64,000 nt of DNA from Pseudomonadota bacterium (GTDB lineage Bacteria; Pseudomonadota; Alphaproteobacteria; Sphingomonadales; Sphingomonadaceae), in NCBI GenBank assembly GCA_020160755.1, contig JAIUPN010000001.1, positions 496,001 through 560,000 of the forward strand. The letters are read 5' to 3'. Below the pieces are notes generated by a model. The model was given only the letters and a program-made list of their open reading frames with translations, was not told the DNA's origin and made no database searches. Shown here one piece after another: positions 45,573 through 54,428 of the stretch. How positions within the stretch are numbered: position 1 is the stretch's first letter; each line of letters opens with the position of its first letter. Position numbers and translations under genes: made by a program.

Positions 45573-46011
45573 AATCTTCAGCGGCGGCGGTCAGCTTTGC
45601 GAGAATCGCCATCAGCGTGGCGCGTTCACCCGCGCTGATATTCGATTCGAGCTGCGCCTCACTCGCCAGCGCGGCGGGAACGATCGCATCATAGAGCGAT
45701 CGTCCGGTTTCGGTGAGATCGAGGTGGTGCGAGCGCCCGTCGGCCTCATGCGCCTGCCGCGCGATCAGCTGGCGGTCGGCGAGCGCCTTGGCGGCGCGGT
45801 TCACCGTCACCTTATCCATGCGCGTCGCCTCGACCAGCTCGCGCTGGGTCTTCGGCTGGCCTTCGCCGAGCACCGCCATCAACCGCCATTCGGGAATCTT
45901 GAGCCCGAAGCGATTCTCATATTCGGCGGCGATCCGGCTCGACAGGGCATTGGATGCGATGGACAGGCGGTAGGGCAGGAAATTATCGAGATTCAGCTTC
46001 TTCGCGGCCAT
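45565..46011 (-). CDS. MarR family transcriptional regulator
   Basis: 148 residues. Winged helix with IPEWRLMAVLGE, RELVEATRMDKVTVNRAAKALADRQLI and a wing DGRSHHLDLTETG. Start ATG 46011; the frame upstream is unlike the family. First gene of the overlapping cassette, so probably its regulator. Confidence 0.88.
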   Translation of the reverse strand: MAAKKLNLDNFLPYRLSIASNALSSRIAAEYENRFGLKIPEWRLMAVLGEGQPKTQRELVEATRMDKVTVNRAAKALADRQLIARQAHEADGRSHHLDLTETGRSLYDAIVPAALASEAQLESNISAGERATLMAILAKLTAAAEDYG

Positions 46012-46101
46012 GAATTGGTAACCCCCACACGCTCGAAAAATCCCGGCGTCGCCCATCCTATCGCCTGTTTCGGGCCTGTGAAGGGCAGAATGGCGTGAAA
46101 A

Positions 46102-48156
46102 TCAGAAAGAAACGCGCGCGCCGACCCACAGCGTACGCGGGCTCGCGCGCTCGACGATACCCGACGACGAGATCGCGGCGGGAACCAGCTCATCGAAGAG
46201 ATTCTCGCCGCGCGCCTCGATGCTGATCGCATCGGAGAAGCGCCACGACAGCCCGGCGTCGAGGGTCAGCGCGTCGTCGAGCGCGAGCAGACCCAGATCG
46301 TCCTCATTCTGTTTGCCGATATAGCGCAACGTCGCAAAGCCGCCGAACGGGCCGCGCGCGTTGCTCCGCAACGACACGCTGCCGCCATGCTTCGCAAGCT
46401 GTGCCGGACGGCGGCCATCGAGCGTCGCGGCGATGCCCGAGGCGTCAACCTTGGCATCGGTGAAAGCGTAAGTGGCGCGCAGCGTCGCCGAGCCGATCCG
46501 CTGTTCAGCGCTGACTTCGACGCCCTTGCTGTCGATCGCGTCAAGATTCTGCCGCTGGTTGAGGTTCGGCGCGAGCGTGACATTGGCGATGGCGTTCGTC
46601 AGATGGTTGGCGAAGAGCGTCGCCGACAATTTCGTATCACCATTGTCCCAGTCGATCCCGACCTCACCGCCCCATAGCCGTTCGGGCTTGAGCATCGCAT
46701 TCGCGGTCGTCACCTCGGCGCCGACGCGGAACGGGCGATAGAGTTCGTTGAGCGTCGGGAGGCGCCAGCCGCGATAGGCAGCGGCGCGCAGCGTGAAGCG
46801 ATCAGAGGCCCAGCGCACGCCCGCGCGGCCGCTGCCTTCCCAGCCTTGCCGCGCCGCAAAGCGCAAGTTCGTGATGACCGGCCCCGCGATATTGCGCTCG
46901 AGCCTGTATCCTTCGCCGAGCCACCAGCGATCGACGCGGCCGCTGAGGGTCCAGAGGAGACCGTCGCCGGGATCGCCCGACGTCCATTCGGCGAACGCCC
47001 CCACTATATCGCTGCTGCCACCCGCGATGCGGTGGCGGCCCGGAACTACACCCGTGAAGAAGAAATCCTCTTCGGTCCGGCCGGTCGTGCGGCGCCAATC
47101 GATCCCGATACGCAGCGGATTTTCAAAGCCGATCCCGGGCCGCAATTCGAATCGCGTGCCAAGCCCGGTCGCGGGAACCCGCTGGAACAGCGCTGGCACG
47201 AAGCTGTTCCGTCCCGCCGCTACGCTCGCGAAACCGCTTTCGAAATCACGAAGCTGGACATAGGCGAGCGCGAGCCATTGCGTCTCGCTGGCGGGATCGT
47301 GAACGAACCGCACACTGGCGTCGATCCCGTCGACCTTGCTTTGAGTAAAATCTGTCCCGCGATCACGGCGGTCGGCAAAGCCGCGCAGACTCGCCTCGAC
47401 CCGGCTATCGTCCCCGGTGTCGAAGCGCAGGCGCAGGCCGAGCCCGCCCTGCTCATAAGGCGCTGCGCGATCGACGCTGCCGCGCTGTCCCTTGGCGATA
47501 GGTACAAATCCGTCGCCGCGACTGTAGCGCCCGTCCACCGCGACATGGCCGCTGCCGATCTCGCCACCAACCGATGCCGAAGCGTCCCAACTGTCGCGGC
47601 TACCATAGCCGAGGCTCGCCTCGGCACCATCGGTCATGGTCGAATAGAGACCGATTGTTCCAGCGAGCGCGCCGGGACCATCGGCGCCGCTGCCACCGCC
47701 GCGCGTGATGAAGATGCCGCCGAGATTGATTGCGTCATAGGCGCTCCACGCAACCCAGCCGCCGAACGGGTCGGCCTGCGGCACCCCGTCGAGGGTGACG
47801 AGCGCGCGGCTCGACGCGTTGCCGCCGAGGCCGCGGAGCGTGATGCCCTGACTCGTCGGATGGGCGGAGCGCCCGTCCGATCGACGAAATTGCACCAGCC
47901 CCGCCTCATCGCGCAGCCGGTTCTCGATCCGGTTGCCCAGACCCGGATCGAGGTCGGTCAGTGAGCTGTTCGCCTGGACCTTGTCGCTATCGGGCCGACT
48001 GAGCACGCCGCTGCCGTTCACGACGATCAGGTCCTTCGGCATAGGCTGAAACTGGAGAATGTGAGTCGCATCGAAGGGGTCGGCGGGCGTTTCCTCCTGC
48101 GCCATCGCCGCCGCCGGCAATACCAGCGACGCAACCCCCGTCAAAAAGCGGATCAC
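46102..48156 (-). CDS. TonB-dependent receptor
   Basis: 684 residues from GTG 48156 (overlapping the maiA stop, GTGA). Signal peptide (VIRFLTGVASLVLPAAAMAQ), plug (SQGITLRGLGGNASSRALVTLDG, GPGALAGTIGLYS), barrel with FRVGAEVTTANAMLKPE and C-terminal FRENLFDE..WVGARVSF-type end (terminal Phe). BtuB/vitamin-type layout, ligand unknown. Coupled to maiA and the beta-helix/cytochrome pair. Confidence 0.88.
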   Translation of the reverse strand: MIRFLTGVASLVLPAAAMAQEETPADPFDATHILQFQPMPKDLIVVNGSGVLSRPDSDKVQANSSLTDLDPGLGNRIENRLRDEAGLVQFRRSDGRSAHPTSQGITLRGLGGNASSRALVTLDGVPQADPFGGWVAWSAYDAINLGGIFITRGGGSGADGPGALAGTIGLYSTMTDGAEASLGYGSRDSWDASASVGGEIGSGHVAVDGRYSRGDGFVPIAKGQRGSVDRAAPYEQGGLGLRLRFDTGDDSRVEASLRGFADRRDRGTDFTQSKVDGIDASVRFVHDPASETQWLALAYVQLRDFESGFASVAAGRNSFVPALFQRVPATGLGTRFELRPGIGFENPLRIGIDWRRTTGRTEEDFFFTGVVPGRHRIAGGSSDIVGAFAEWTSGDPGDGLLWTLSGRVDRWWLGEGYRLERNIAGPVITNLRFAARQGWEGSGRAGVRWASDRFTLRAAAYRGWRLPTLNELYRPFRVGAEVTTANAMLKPERLWGGEVGIDWDNGDTKLSATLFANHLTNAIANVTLAPNLNQRQNLDAIDSKGVEVSAEQRIGSATLRATYAFTDAKVDASGIAATLDGRRPAQLAKHGGSVSLRSNARGPFGGFATLRYIGKQNEDDLGLLALDDALTLDAGLSWRFSDAISIEARGENLFDELVPAAISSSGIVERASPRTLWVGARVSF

Positions 48157-48785
48157 GCCGGCTTGACCGCGTCGGGGTGCGCCTTCTGAAATGCTTCGAG
48201 TTCCATGCACGCGGCGTCGATCTCGATCAGCCGCGGGAAGGCGTCGAGCGGCACCTCGAAACGCCGCGCGTTGTAGATTTGCGGCACGAGACAGCAGTCG
48301 GCGATCCCCGGCGTATCACCGCCGAGATATTGGCCGTCGCCCGCCATCGCCTCCAATGCCTCGAACCCCTGCGCGATCCAGGTCGCGATCCAGCGGTCCT
48401 TGGTCTGTTCGTTAAGCCCCAAATCGCGTTTCAGATATTTGAGCACGCGGAGGTTGTTGAGCGGGTGGATGTCGCTCGCGATCACCTGCGCCCGCGCCAG
48501 CGCGATCGCGCGCGGCATGGCCTCTTCGGGGATCAGTCGCGGCTGCGGAAAGGCGCGGTCGAGCCAGTCGATGATCGCCATACTCTGGATGATCGGCTCG
48601 CCATCGACGACGAGCATCGGGACGAAGCCCTGCGCATTCTGTTCCAGATAAGCATCGCTGCGCTGCTCGCCCGCGATAAGGCTGATCTCGACGCGCTCAT
48701 AGTCGAGCCCCTTGAGGTTCAGCGCGATGCGGACGCGAAAGCTGGCCGAGGAGCGGAAATAATCGTGGAGGACGAGCTGGGTCAT
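48153..48785 (-). CDS. maiA: Maleylacetoacetate isomerase (zeta GST)
   Basis: 210 residues. DYFRSSASFRVRIALNLKG (the SSxSxRVR zeta-class GSH site), LIQSMAIIDWLD-like QSMAIIDWLDRAFP and the C-terminal helical domain. Isomerises maleylacetoacetate in Tyr/Phe degradation. Downstream of the diheme cytochrome by 7 bp and overlapping the receptor. No fumarylacetoacetase or homogentisate dioxygenase is in view. Confidence 0.85.
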   Translation of the reverse strand: MTQLVLHDYFRSSASFRVRIALNLKGLDYERVEISLIAGEQRSDAYLEQNAQGFVPMLVVDGEPIIQSMAIIDWLDRAFPQPRLIPEEAMPRAIALARAQVIASDIHPLNNLRVLKYLKRDLGLNEQTKDRWIATWIAQGFEALEAMAGDGQYLGGDTPGIADCCLVPQIYNARRFEVPLDAFPRLIEIDAACMELEAFQKAHPDAVKPA

Positions 48786-48792
48786 GACCAGC

Positions 48793-49821
48793 CTAATGCG
48801 ATGCTTTCGGCATCTCCGCAATCCATTGCCGCAGCAGCGCCGCGCCTTCCCTGTGCACCGTCGATCGCCCGACCTCGGGCATCGCAATACCGGGGTCGGT
48901 GCTTTCGAGGCGATAGATCAGGAAACTATGGTCGGGCTCACCCGGCGCGATGGCGAATTCCATGCCCCCGCTGCCGCGCCCCGCTGCGGTGGGACGCTTA
49001 CCGATGCCATAGTTGACGCCCGCCGGATCGTCGGTCCAGCGCAGGAACAGCCCGCTGTTCGACGCGCTGCCCGCCGGATTATGGCAATGCGCGCAATTGA
49101 CGTCGAGATAGGCGCGCGCGCGATCGGCGACGCTGCCGCTCTTCGGGTCGTCCCATTGCGGCATCGAGGGTTTGAGCCCGGCTGGATTTTCGAAATAGAG
49201 GCTGCGCAGCTTGTCGGACGCCGCAGGGTCGAGGATGAAATTGCGCGCCTTGGGTCCGATCGGGACGATCTCGCCGCCGAGGCTGTGGCATTCCTTGCAC
49301 TGATTCTTGTTCGGCACCGCGTAACGGATGCTGTGCGCCTCGCCATCGGGGCTTTTGAAGGCCACGGGCACGCGGCGGCCACCAAGCGCCAGCGTCGCAT
49401 CCTTGCCATCGGCGTCCCAGATATAGGGGAGCGCGGTCCAGCCCGACGCGCGGCGGATCAGCAAACGCGTTTCGACCGGGCGGCCGTCGTTGACGTCACT
49501 CCAGCCGAAGCTTTTGACGAGAACCGTTCCTACCGGGAATTCGATCACCCCGTCGCTTCCCACCTTCGCCTTCTTCCCCGCCGGGATCGAGACGAAGCGA
49601 TGCTTGTCGGTGTAATCGCTGAACAGCGGCGCGCGCAGCGTGTAGCCGATGCCGGTGGACGGCGTTTTCGGATCGTTGCCGCGAAACAGCCCGAACGCCG
49701 ACAGCTTCGCCGGCATCGCATCGCTCTCGACGAGCGCCTGATCGACCGCCGGCGCCACCAAGGCCGCCCCGCCGCTCGCACACAGCAGCGCCGCGCCGAG
49801 CGCGGCCAAAACGCGCTTCAC
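48793..49821 (-). CDS. SO2930-family diheme c-type cytochrome
   Basis: 342 residues, GTG start 49821 overlapping the beta-helix stop (GTGA). Signal peptide (about 1-25). Two haem c motifs, CKECH and CAHCH, in the middle of the protein, plus SDYTDKHRFVSIPAG and SLYFENPAGLKPSMPQWDDP. Member of TIGR03806 (HNE_0200/SO2930 family), known to be paired with a beta-helix protein; the pair's function is unknown. Confidence 0.85.
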   Translation of the reverse strand: MKRVLAALGAALLCASGGAALVAPAVDQALVESDAMPAKLSAFGLFRGNDPKTPSTGIGYTLRAPLFSDYTDKHRFVSIPAGKKAKVGSDGVIEFPVGTVLVKSFGWSDVNDGRPVETRLLIRRASGWTALPYIWDADGKDATLALGGRRVPVAFKSPDGEAHSIRYAVPNKNQCKECHSLGGEIVPIGPKARNFILDPAASDKLRSLYFENPAGLKPSMPQWDDPKSGSVADRARAYLDVNCAHCHNPAGSASNSGLFLRWTDDPAGVNYGIGKRPTAAGRGSGGMEFAIAPGEPDHSFLIYRLESTDPGIAMPEVGRSTVHREGAALLRQWIAEMPKASH

Positions 49822-51032
49822 TTGACCTTGGCCTCCATGCTTTCGGGCAGCTTGATCGTCGGCAGCGCCGCGGGCGGCGTGCCCTTCGACAGGTCGGCAG
49901 GTGCGGGCTTCGCCTCGCTCTGCGGCGTCTTCACATCGGGCAGGTTCAGCGACAGCACGCCCACCTTGTCGAGCACAATCGCATCGCCCGCACCGTCCCA
50001 CAGCACTGGCGGGATGCTGCCGCCCATCGCCGCTGCGATCATGTCGCCGCCCGGAAACTTCGGGGCATAGCCCGCCTTGCCATGCTGGTTGCCGCGTACG
50101 ACGATCTGCTTCGGCAGCGGCTGATATTTCGGATCCTTATGCTCGTAGCGATAGCCGACGATCATCACATTTGCGGTGCTATTGTCGGCGAACACATTGT
50201 CGAAAATCTCGACATTGCGGTTCGCCATCACGAGAACGCCGGTGCCGGTGGGCACGCTCGCGACGATATTGCCTTTCGGCGCGAAGTTCGGCGTGCTGTT
50301 GTCGTTGACGATATTCTCGAACACGCGGACATTGTGGCCGCCCTGCATCGGCAGGCTGGGGAGATCGAACACGAGGATACCGCCGGTATTCTTCGTCGCG
50401 ATATTGTCGTGGACGTCGGCGTCGTAGCTGTTCTCGATTTCGATCCCGGCGACATTTTCGGTCGCGATCGAATCGCGGACGACGATATTCTTCGACTGGC
50501 CGACATAGATGCCCGCGTCCGACGCGCCGCGAACAAAGACGCTGTCGATCAGCACATCGCTGCTTTCGACCGGATAGATGCCGTATGCGCCGTTGGTTTC
50601 CTTCGGCCCCGCGGTCCATTCGACGCGGAGCTTGTGATAGACGATGCGGTCGGCGCCCTTCGACTTGATCCCGTCGCCCCTGGTGTTGAGCACAGCGAAT
50701 TCGGTGAGGAAGACGTCGTCGGAGGTCACGAGCAGCCCCTCGCCCGCCCCCTGCTGTCCGGTAAAGTCGAGGATCGATCCGCCCTCGCCCGCCCCCGCGC
50801 CGCGCACGGTCACATTGGCGACGTCGAGCGACAGGCCGTCGGTCAGCTTCCACACGCCCGCGCCCAGTTGCACCGTATCGCCGGGCGCGGCGAGGATCAG
50901 CGCTTCTTGCAGCTTTTCGTTCGCGTCGGGCGTTGTCGCACTGACGCTGATGACTTTCGCCGCCGCCGGACTGGCGGCACATGCTGCCACGATGCAAAGC
51001 GTCGCCGCGTGGCGCAGGCCATGGAATCGCAT
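49818..51032 (-). CDS. Parallel beta-helix repeat protein (SO2929-type partner)
   Basis: 404 residues with signal peptide (MRFHGLRHAATLCIVAACA, ending AAA-KVIS). Right-handed beta-helix turns: NVTVRGAGAG, VLIDSVFVRGASDAGIYVG, NIVVRDSIATENVAGIEIEN, NVEIFDNVFADNS. C-terminal Pro/Lys-rich tail. TIGR03805 family, co-occurring with the diheme cytochrome downstream. ATG 51032 chosen as N-terminus of the signal peptide. Confidence 0.85.
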   Translation of the reverse strand: MRFHGLRHAATLCIVAACAASPAAAKVISVSATTPDANEKLQEALILAAPGDTVQLGAGVWKLTDGLSLDVANVTVRGAGAGEGGSILDFTGQQGAGEGLLVTSDDVFLTEFAVLNTRGDGIKSKGADRIVYHKLRVEWTAGPKETNGAYGIYPVESSDVLIDSVFVRGASDAGIYVGQSKNIVVRDSIATENVAGIEIENSYDADVHDNIATKNTGGILVFDLPSLPMQGGHNVRVFENIVNDNSTPNFAPKGNIVASVPTGTGVLVMANRNVEIFDNVFADNSTANVMIVGYRYEHKDPKYQPLPKQIVVRGNQHGKAGYAPKFPGGDMIAAAMGGSIPPVLWDGAGDAIVLDKVGVLSLNLPDVKTPQSEAKPAPADLSKGTPPAALPTIKLPESMEAKVK

Positions 51033-51130
51033 ATGTCTCTCCCCATATTTTCGGGGAACATGGTGCAAGACTTGACGGAAGCCAAGCGATGTTGCTGACA
51101 TATGTGTAGCTAACCCGGGGAGAGGTCGCT

Positions 51131-51544
51131 TTGATTCACAGATATGCATTGGCGCTTGTCGCCCTGATTGCCGCGCCATCGATGGCCGCGGCGCCCGCGC
51201 CGATCGCCGGGCGCTGGAAAACCGACGATGGCAAGGCCGTCGTCGTCATGGCCGCGTGCGGCAACAAAATGTGCGGGCGCGTCGACCGCCTGCTGATCAA
51301 GCAGCCTGCGGGTGGCCAGCTCGACGAGCGCAATCCCGACAAGGCGAAGCGCAGCCGCAAGGTCACGGGGCTGCAGATCTACTGGGATCTCGTACCGCAC
51401 GGCGACGGCTGGAAAGGCGAAGGCTACAGCCCCGAGGACGGCCGCTATTACAAGGCGCATCTGCGCGCCAACGGCGGCAAGATGACGATGAAAGGCTGTG
51501 TCAGCCTGTTCTGCCGCACGGTGACGTGGACGAAGATGAGCTGA
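51131..51544 (+). CDS. DUF2147 secreted protein
   Basis: 137 residues beginning with TTG 51131 behind GGGGAGAGG. Signal peptide (about 1-20), then IAGRWKTDDGKAVVVMAACGNKMCGRV and the C-terminal MTMKGCVSLFCRTVTWTK, diagnostic of DUF2147 (Sm-like/lipocalin-type periplasmic proteins). Role unknown. Confidence 0.85.
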   Translation: MIHRYALALVALIAAPSMAAAPAPIAGRWKTDDGKAVVVMAACGNKMCGRVDRLLIKQPAGGQLDERNPDKAKRSRKVTGLQIYWDLVPHGDGWKGEGYSPEDGRYYKAHLRANGGKMTMKGCVSLFCRTVTWTKMS

Positions 51545-51550
51545 TTTTGG

Positions 51551-51685
51551 TCCTCCCTGTGCCGCAGGCATGGGGAGGTGGCAGCGCAAAGCGCTGACGG
51601 GGGGCTACCGACGCGACGTCGCCGCCCCCTCCACCGCTCGCTTCGCAAGCGGTCCTCCTCCCCATCGCGGACGCGACAGGGAGGA
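51551..51685. repeat. Nested palindromic intergenic element
   Basis: Exact outer inverted repeats TCCTCCCTGT (51551-51560) and ACAGGGAGGA (51676-51685); second pair ATGGGGAGG (51570-51578) / CCTCCCCAT (51657-51665); inner GGGGGGC/GCCCCC; plus hairpins AGCGC-AAA-GCGCT and CGCTT-CGC-AAGCG. It fills the gap between two convergent genes. Resembles REP/MITE-like dispersed elements; copy number cannot be told from one window. Confidence 0.65.
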
Positions 51686-51690
51686 TCGTG

Positions 51691-52386
51691 TCAATCCTCG
51701 CCCAAAATCCAGTCGACCCCCGCCGCGACGTGAATGCGCGTCGTGTCGTAGATCGGCAGCAGATTGGCGTCGGTGTCGACGAGCATCACCAGTTCAGTGC
51801 AGGCGAGCACGATCGCCTGGACATCCTGCTTCGCAATGTCGGTGATGAAGGTCTTCATCGTGCGGCGCGAGCTTTCGTTCGCCTTGCCGAGCATCAGCTC
51901 TTCGTAAATGATGCGGTCGATCTCGTCGGCACGCGTCGTATCATAGGGCGCGAGGGTCAATCCGTGGCGAACCAGCCGCTGGCGGAACCAGGGTTCGGTC
52001 ATCACATTGCGCGTGCCGATGACCGCCGCGGACTTGATCCCGTCGGCCTTCATCTTCTCGCCGGTTTCGTCGACGATATGAAGGATCGGAATCGAAATCG
52101 CCGCGGCGACATCTTCCGCCACCTTGTGCATCGAGTTGGCCGCGATCATCAGCGCGGTCGCGCCCGCCGCCTCGAGCCGCTGCGCCGAGGCGATCAGCAC
52201 CTCTTTCGCGTGCGTCCACCCTTCGGGCGTCGTGATCCGCGACAGCTCGCAATAGTTCAGGCTCTCCATCACGATCGGCGCTGAACAGGCGGTGCCGAGG
52301 CGCTTTTGCACCCCCTTGTTGAGATGGCGGTAATAAAGCTCGGTCGATGCCCAGCTCATTCCCCCGATCAGGCCAATTTTGCGCAA
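51691..52386 (-). CDS. Aspartate/glutamate racemase family protein (first Cys absent)
   Basis: 231 residues. KIGLIGGMSWASTELYYRHLN, LNYCELSRI, LMIAANSMHKVAEDV and LACTELVML. The first catalytic position (normally C/T-N-T, about residue 83) is Ala, while the second Cys (about 196, ACTEL) is kept. E. coli YgeA has Thr/Cys at these sites. Racemisation is therefore doubtful, or one-base chemistry may be used. Confidence 0.85.
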   Translation of the reverse strand: MRKIGLIGGMSWASTELYYRHLNKGVQKRLGTACSAPIVMESLNYCELSRITTPEGWTHAKEVLIASAQRLEAAGATALMIAANSMHKVAEDVAAAISIPILHIVDETGEKMKADGIKSAAVIGTRNVMTEPWFRQRLVRHGLTLAPYDTTRADEIDRIIYEELMLGKANESSRRTMKTFITDIAKQDVQAIVLACTELVMLVDTDANLLPIYDTTRIHVAAGVDWILGED

Positions 52387-52404
52387 GATGGTCCTCCGGA
52401 ATAC

Positions 52405-52434
52405 AAAAGGACCGGGCCTTTGCCGGCCCGGTCC
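52405..52434 (-). terminator. Terminator of the pntAB-pntB unit
   Basis: GGACCGGGCC/GGCCCGGTCC form a perfect 10-bp stem (52409-52418 with 52425-52434); on the minus strand it is followed by TTTTGTATT. It lies 64 bp past the pntB stop. Confidence 0.88.
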
Positions 52435-52498
52435 CGATCATGGCTAGATAAGTTGGCGCCGCCGGGCAAGGCCGGGGGCGCAAGTTTGCGGCAAAGCG

Positions 52499-53980
52499 TC
52501 AGTGCCCGCCGCCGTTGAGTGCCTTGACGATGTCGTCGGCCATCTTCTTGGCATCGCCGAGCAGCATCATCGTCTGGTCCATGTAGAAGACGTCGTTGTC
52601 GACACCGGCGTAGCCGACGCCGCCCATCGAGCGCTTCACGAACAGCACGGTCTTCGCCTTTTCGACGTCGAGTACGGGCATCCCGTAAATCGGCGACGTC
52701 TTGTCGGTCTTTGCCGACGGGTTGGTCACGTCGTTCGCGCCGATAACGAAGGCGACATCGCACTGTGCGAACTCGCCATTGATGTCCTCAAGCTCGAAGA
52801 CCTCGTCATAGGGCACGTTCGCCTCGGCGAGCAGCACGTTCATATGGCCGGGCATACGTCCCGCGACCGGGTGGATCGCATATTTGACGTTCACGCCCTC
52901 TTTCTTGAGCAGGTCGCCCATTTCACGCAGCGCGTGCTGCGCCTGCGCGACCGCCATACCGTAACCGGGAACGATGATGACATTCTCGGCCTGGCTCATC
53001 AGGAAGGCCGCGTCGTCGGCGCTGCCCGGCTTCCACGGACGCTGTTCCTTCGATCCGCCATCGCCCGCCGCCGCGTCGGCACCGAAGCCACCGGCGATCA
53101 CGCTGATGAAGCTGCGGTTCATCGCGCGGCACATGATGTACGACAGGATCGCACCCGACGAACCGACAAGCGCGCCGGTGATGATCATCGCGGTGTTGCC
53201 AAGCGTAAAGCCCATCGCCGCCGCGGCCCAGCCCGAATAGCTGTTGAGCATCGACACGACGACCGGCATGTCGGCGCCGCCGATCGGGATGATCAGCAGG
53301 AAGCCGATCAGGAAGCTGAGGCCCGTGATCGTCCAGAACACCCACGGCGACTGATCCTGCGTGAACCAGGCGGTCAGCGCGACAATCGCGGCGAGCGTGC
53401 CGAGGTTGATGACATGCCGTCCGGGCAGCATGATCGGCGATCCCGACATATTGCCGTTGAGTTTCAGGAAGGCGATGACCGAACCCGAGAAGGTAATCGC
53501 ACCGATCGCGATGCCGAGGCCCATTTCGACGCGGCTGACGGTGTGGATCTGTCCTGCCGCATCGGCGATGCCGAATGCGCCGGGATTGAGGTAGGCAGCC
53601 GCCGCCACCGCGACCGCGGCGAGACCGACGAGGCTGTGGAAGGCGGCGACGAGCTGCGGCATCGCGGTCATCGCGATCTTGCGCGCCATGACGATACCGA
53701 TCACCGCACCGATTCCGATCGCGACGAGGATTTCGACGAGAGAGATGGTATCGAGCAGGCCATCGGCGCCCACGGGTGTGTGGGTAAGCATGGTGGTGAC
53801 CACCGCGATCGCCATACCGATCATGCCGAAGCGGTTGCCGTTCTGCGCCGTCGCCGGGCTCGACAGGCCGCGCAGCGCAAGAATGAACAGGATGCCCGAA
53901 ACCAGATAGGCGATCGCCGCGTACGGATTTACCGCGCCATGGCCGCCGGTCGCGGCGGAGAGAATGGCCTGAATGTCCAT
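52499..53980 (-). CDS. pntB: NAD(P) transhydrogenase subunit beta
   Basis: 493 residues: nine or so helices (dII) in the first 290, then the NADP-binding dIII domain with VIIVPGYGMAVAQAQHA, YAIHPVAGRMPGHMNVLLAEA, GANDVTNPSA and the C-terminal MLLGDAKKMADDIVKAL. Uses the proton gradient to make NADPH. One base separates it from pntAB. Confidence 0.96.
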   Translation of the reverse strand: MDIQAILSAATGGHGAVNPYAAIAYLVSGILFILALRGLSSPATAQNGNRFGMIGMAIAVVTTMLTHTPVGADGLLDTISLVEILVAIGIGAVIGIVMARKIAMTAMPQLVAAFHSLVGLAAVAVAAAAYLNPGAFGIADAAGQIHTVSRVEMGLGIAIGAITFSGSVIAFLKLNGNMSGSPIMLPGRHVINLGTLAAIVALTAWFTQDQSPWVFWTITGLSFLIGFLLIIPIGGADMPVVVSMLNSYSGWAAAAMGFTLGNTAMIITGALVGSSGAILSYIMCRAMNRSFISVIAGGFGADAAAGDGGSKEQRPWKPGSADDAAFLMSQAENVIIVPGYGMAVAQAQHALREMGDLLKKEGVNVKYAIHPVAGRMPGHMNVLLAEANVPYDEVFELEDINGEFAQCDVAFVIGANDVTNPSAKTDKTSPIYGMPVLDVEKAKTVLFVKRSMGGVGYAGVDNDVFYMDQTMMLLGDAKKMADDIVKALNGGGH

Positions 53981-53981
53981 C

Positions 53982-54263
53982 TCAGCGCCCCTTCTTCTTG
54001 TACATCGCGAGCATACGCGACGTCACGGCAAAGCCGCCGAAGATGTTGATGCTTGCCATCACGACCGCGGCGAGGCCGAGCCATTTCGACGACGCCGAAC
54101 CGGCGGCGGCACTGGCAATCAGCGCGCCGACGATGATCACCGACGAAATGGCGTTGGTGACGCTCATCAGCGGCGTGTGCAGCGCCGGGGTCACCGACCA
54201 GACGACGAAATAGCCGACAAAGCAGGCCAGTATGAAAATCGAAAAAATCGCGATAAAATCCAC
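53982..54263 (-). CDS. pntAB: NAD(P) transhydrogenase subunit alpha part 2 (membrane)
   Basis: 93 residues from GTG 54263 ([20 protein letters not shown]). Three helices: 4-24, 35-55, 60-80; the [22 protein letters not shown] segment is conserved. Completes the dII membrane domain with pntB. The corresponding soluble alpha-1 subunit lies 1.9 kb upstream, across a fasciclin gene pair. Confidence 0.92.
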   Translation of the reverse strand: MDFIAIFSIFILACFVGYFVVWSVTPALHTPLMSVTNAISSVIIVGALIASAAAGSASSKWLGLAAVVMASINIFGGFAVTSRMLAMYKKKGR

Positions 54264-54339
54264 GGGCTCGCTCCCCTGCTGATTCCGTTTCGCGCACCTC
54301 TTGCCGCGCGCCGCCCAGCGTGTCGACTCCAAAGCAGCC

Positions 54340-54381
54340 AAAAAGCAGCGCCCGCATTTCCAGACGCGGGAAATGCGGGCG
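54340..54381 (-). terminator. Terminator behind the fasciclin genes
   Basis: CGCCCGCATTTCC (54349-54361) and GGAAATGCGGGCG (54369-54381) form a perfect 13-bp stem, followed on the minus strand by CTGCTTTTT. It separates the fasciclin pair from pntAB-pntB. Confidence 0.92.
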
Positions 54382-54428
54382 TTCTGCGACATAAAATATC
54401 GCCTTGCCGGATCGACCGGCGATGTTTT

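Noticed and set aside
52502..54049. 515-residue antisense open frame across pntB
   Set aside because: His/Arg/Asp-rich shadow with no family sequence; pntB is intact on the other strand.
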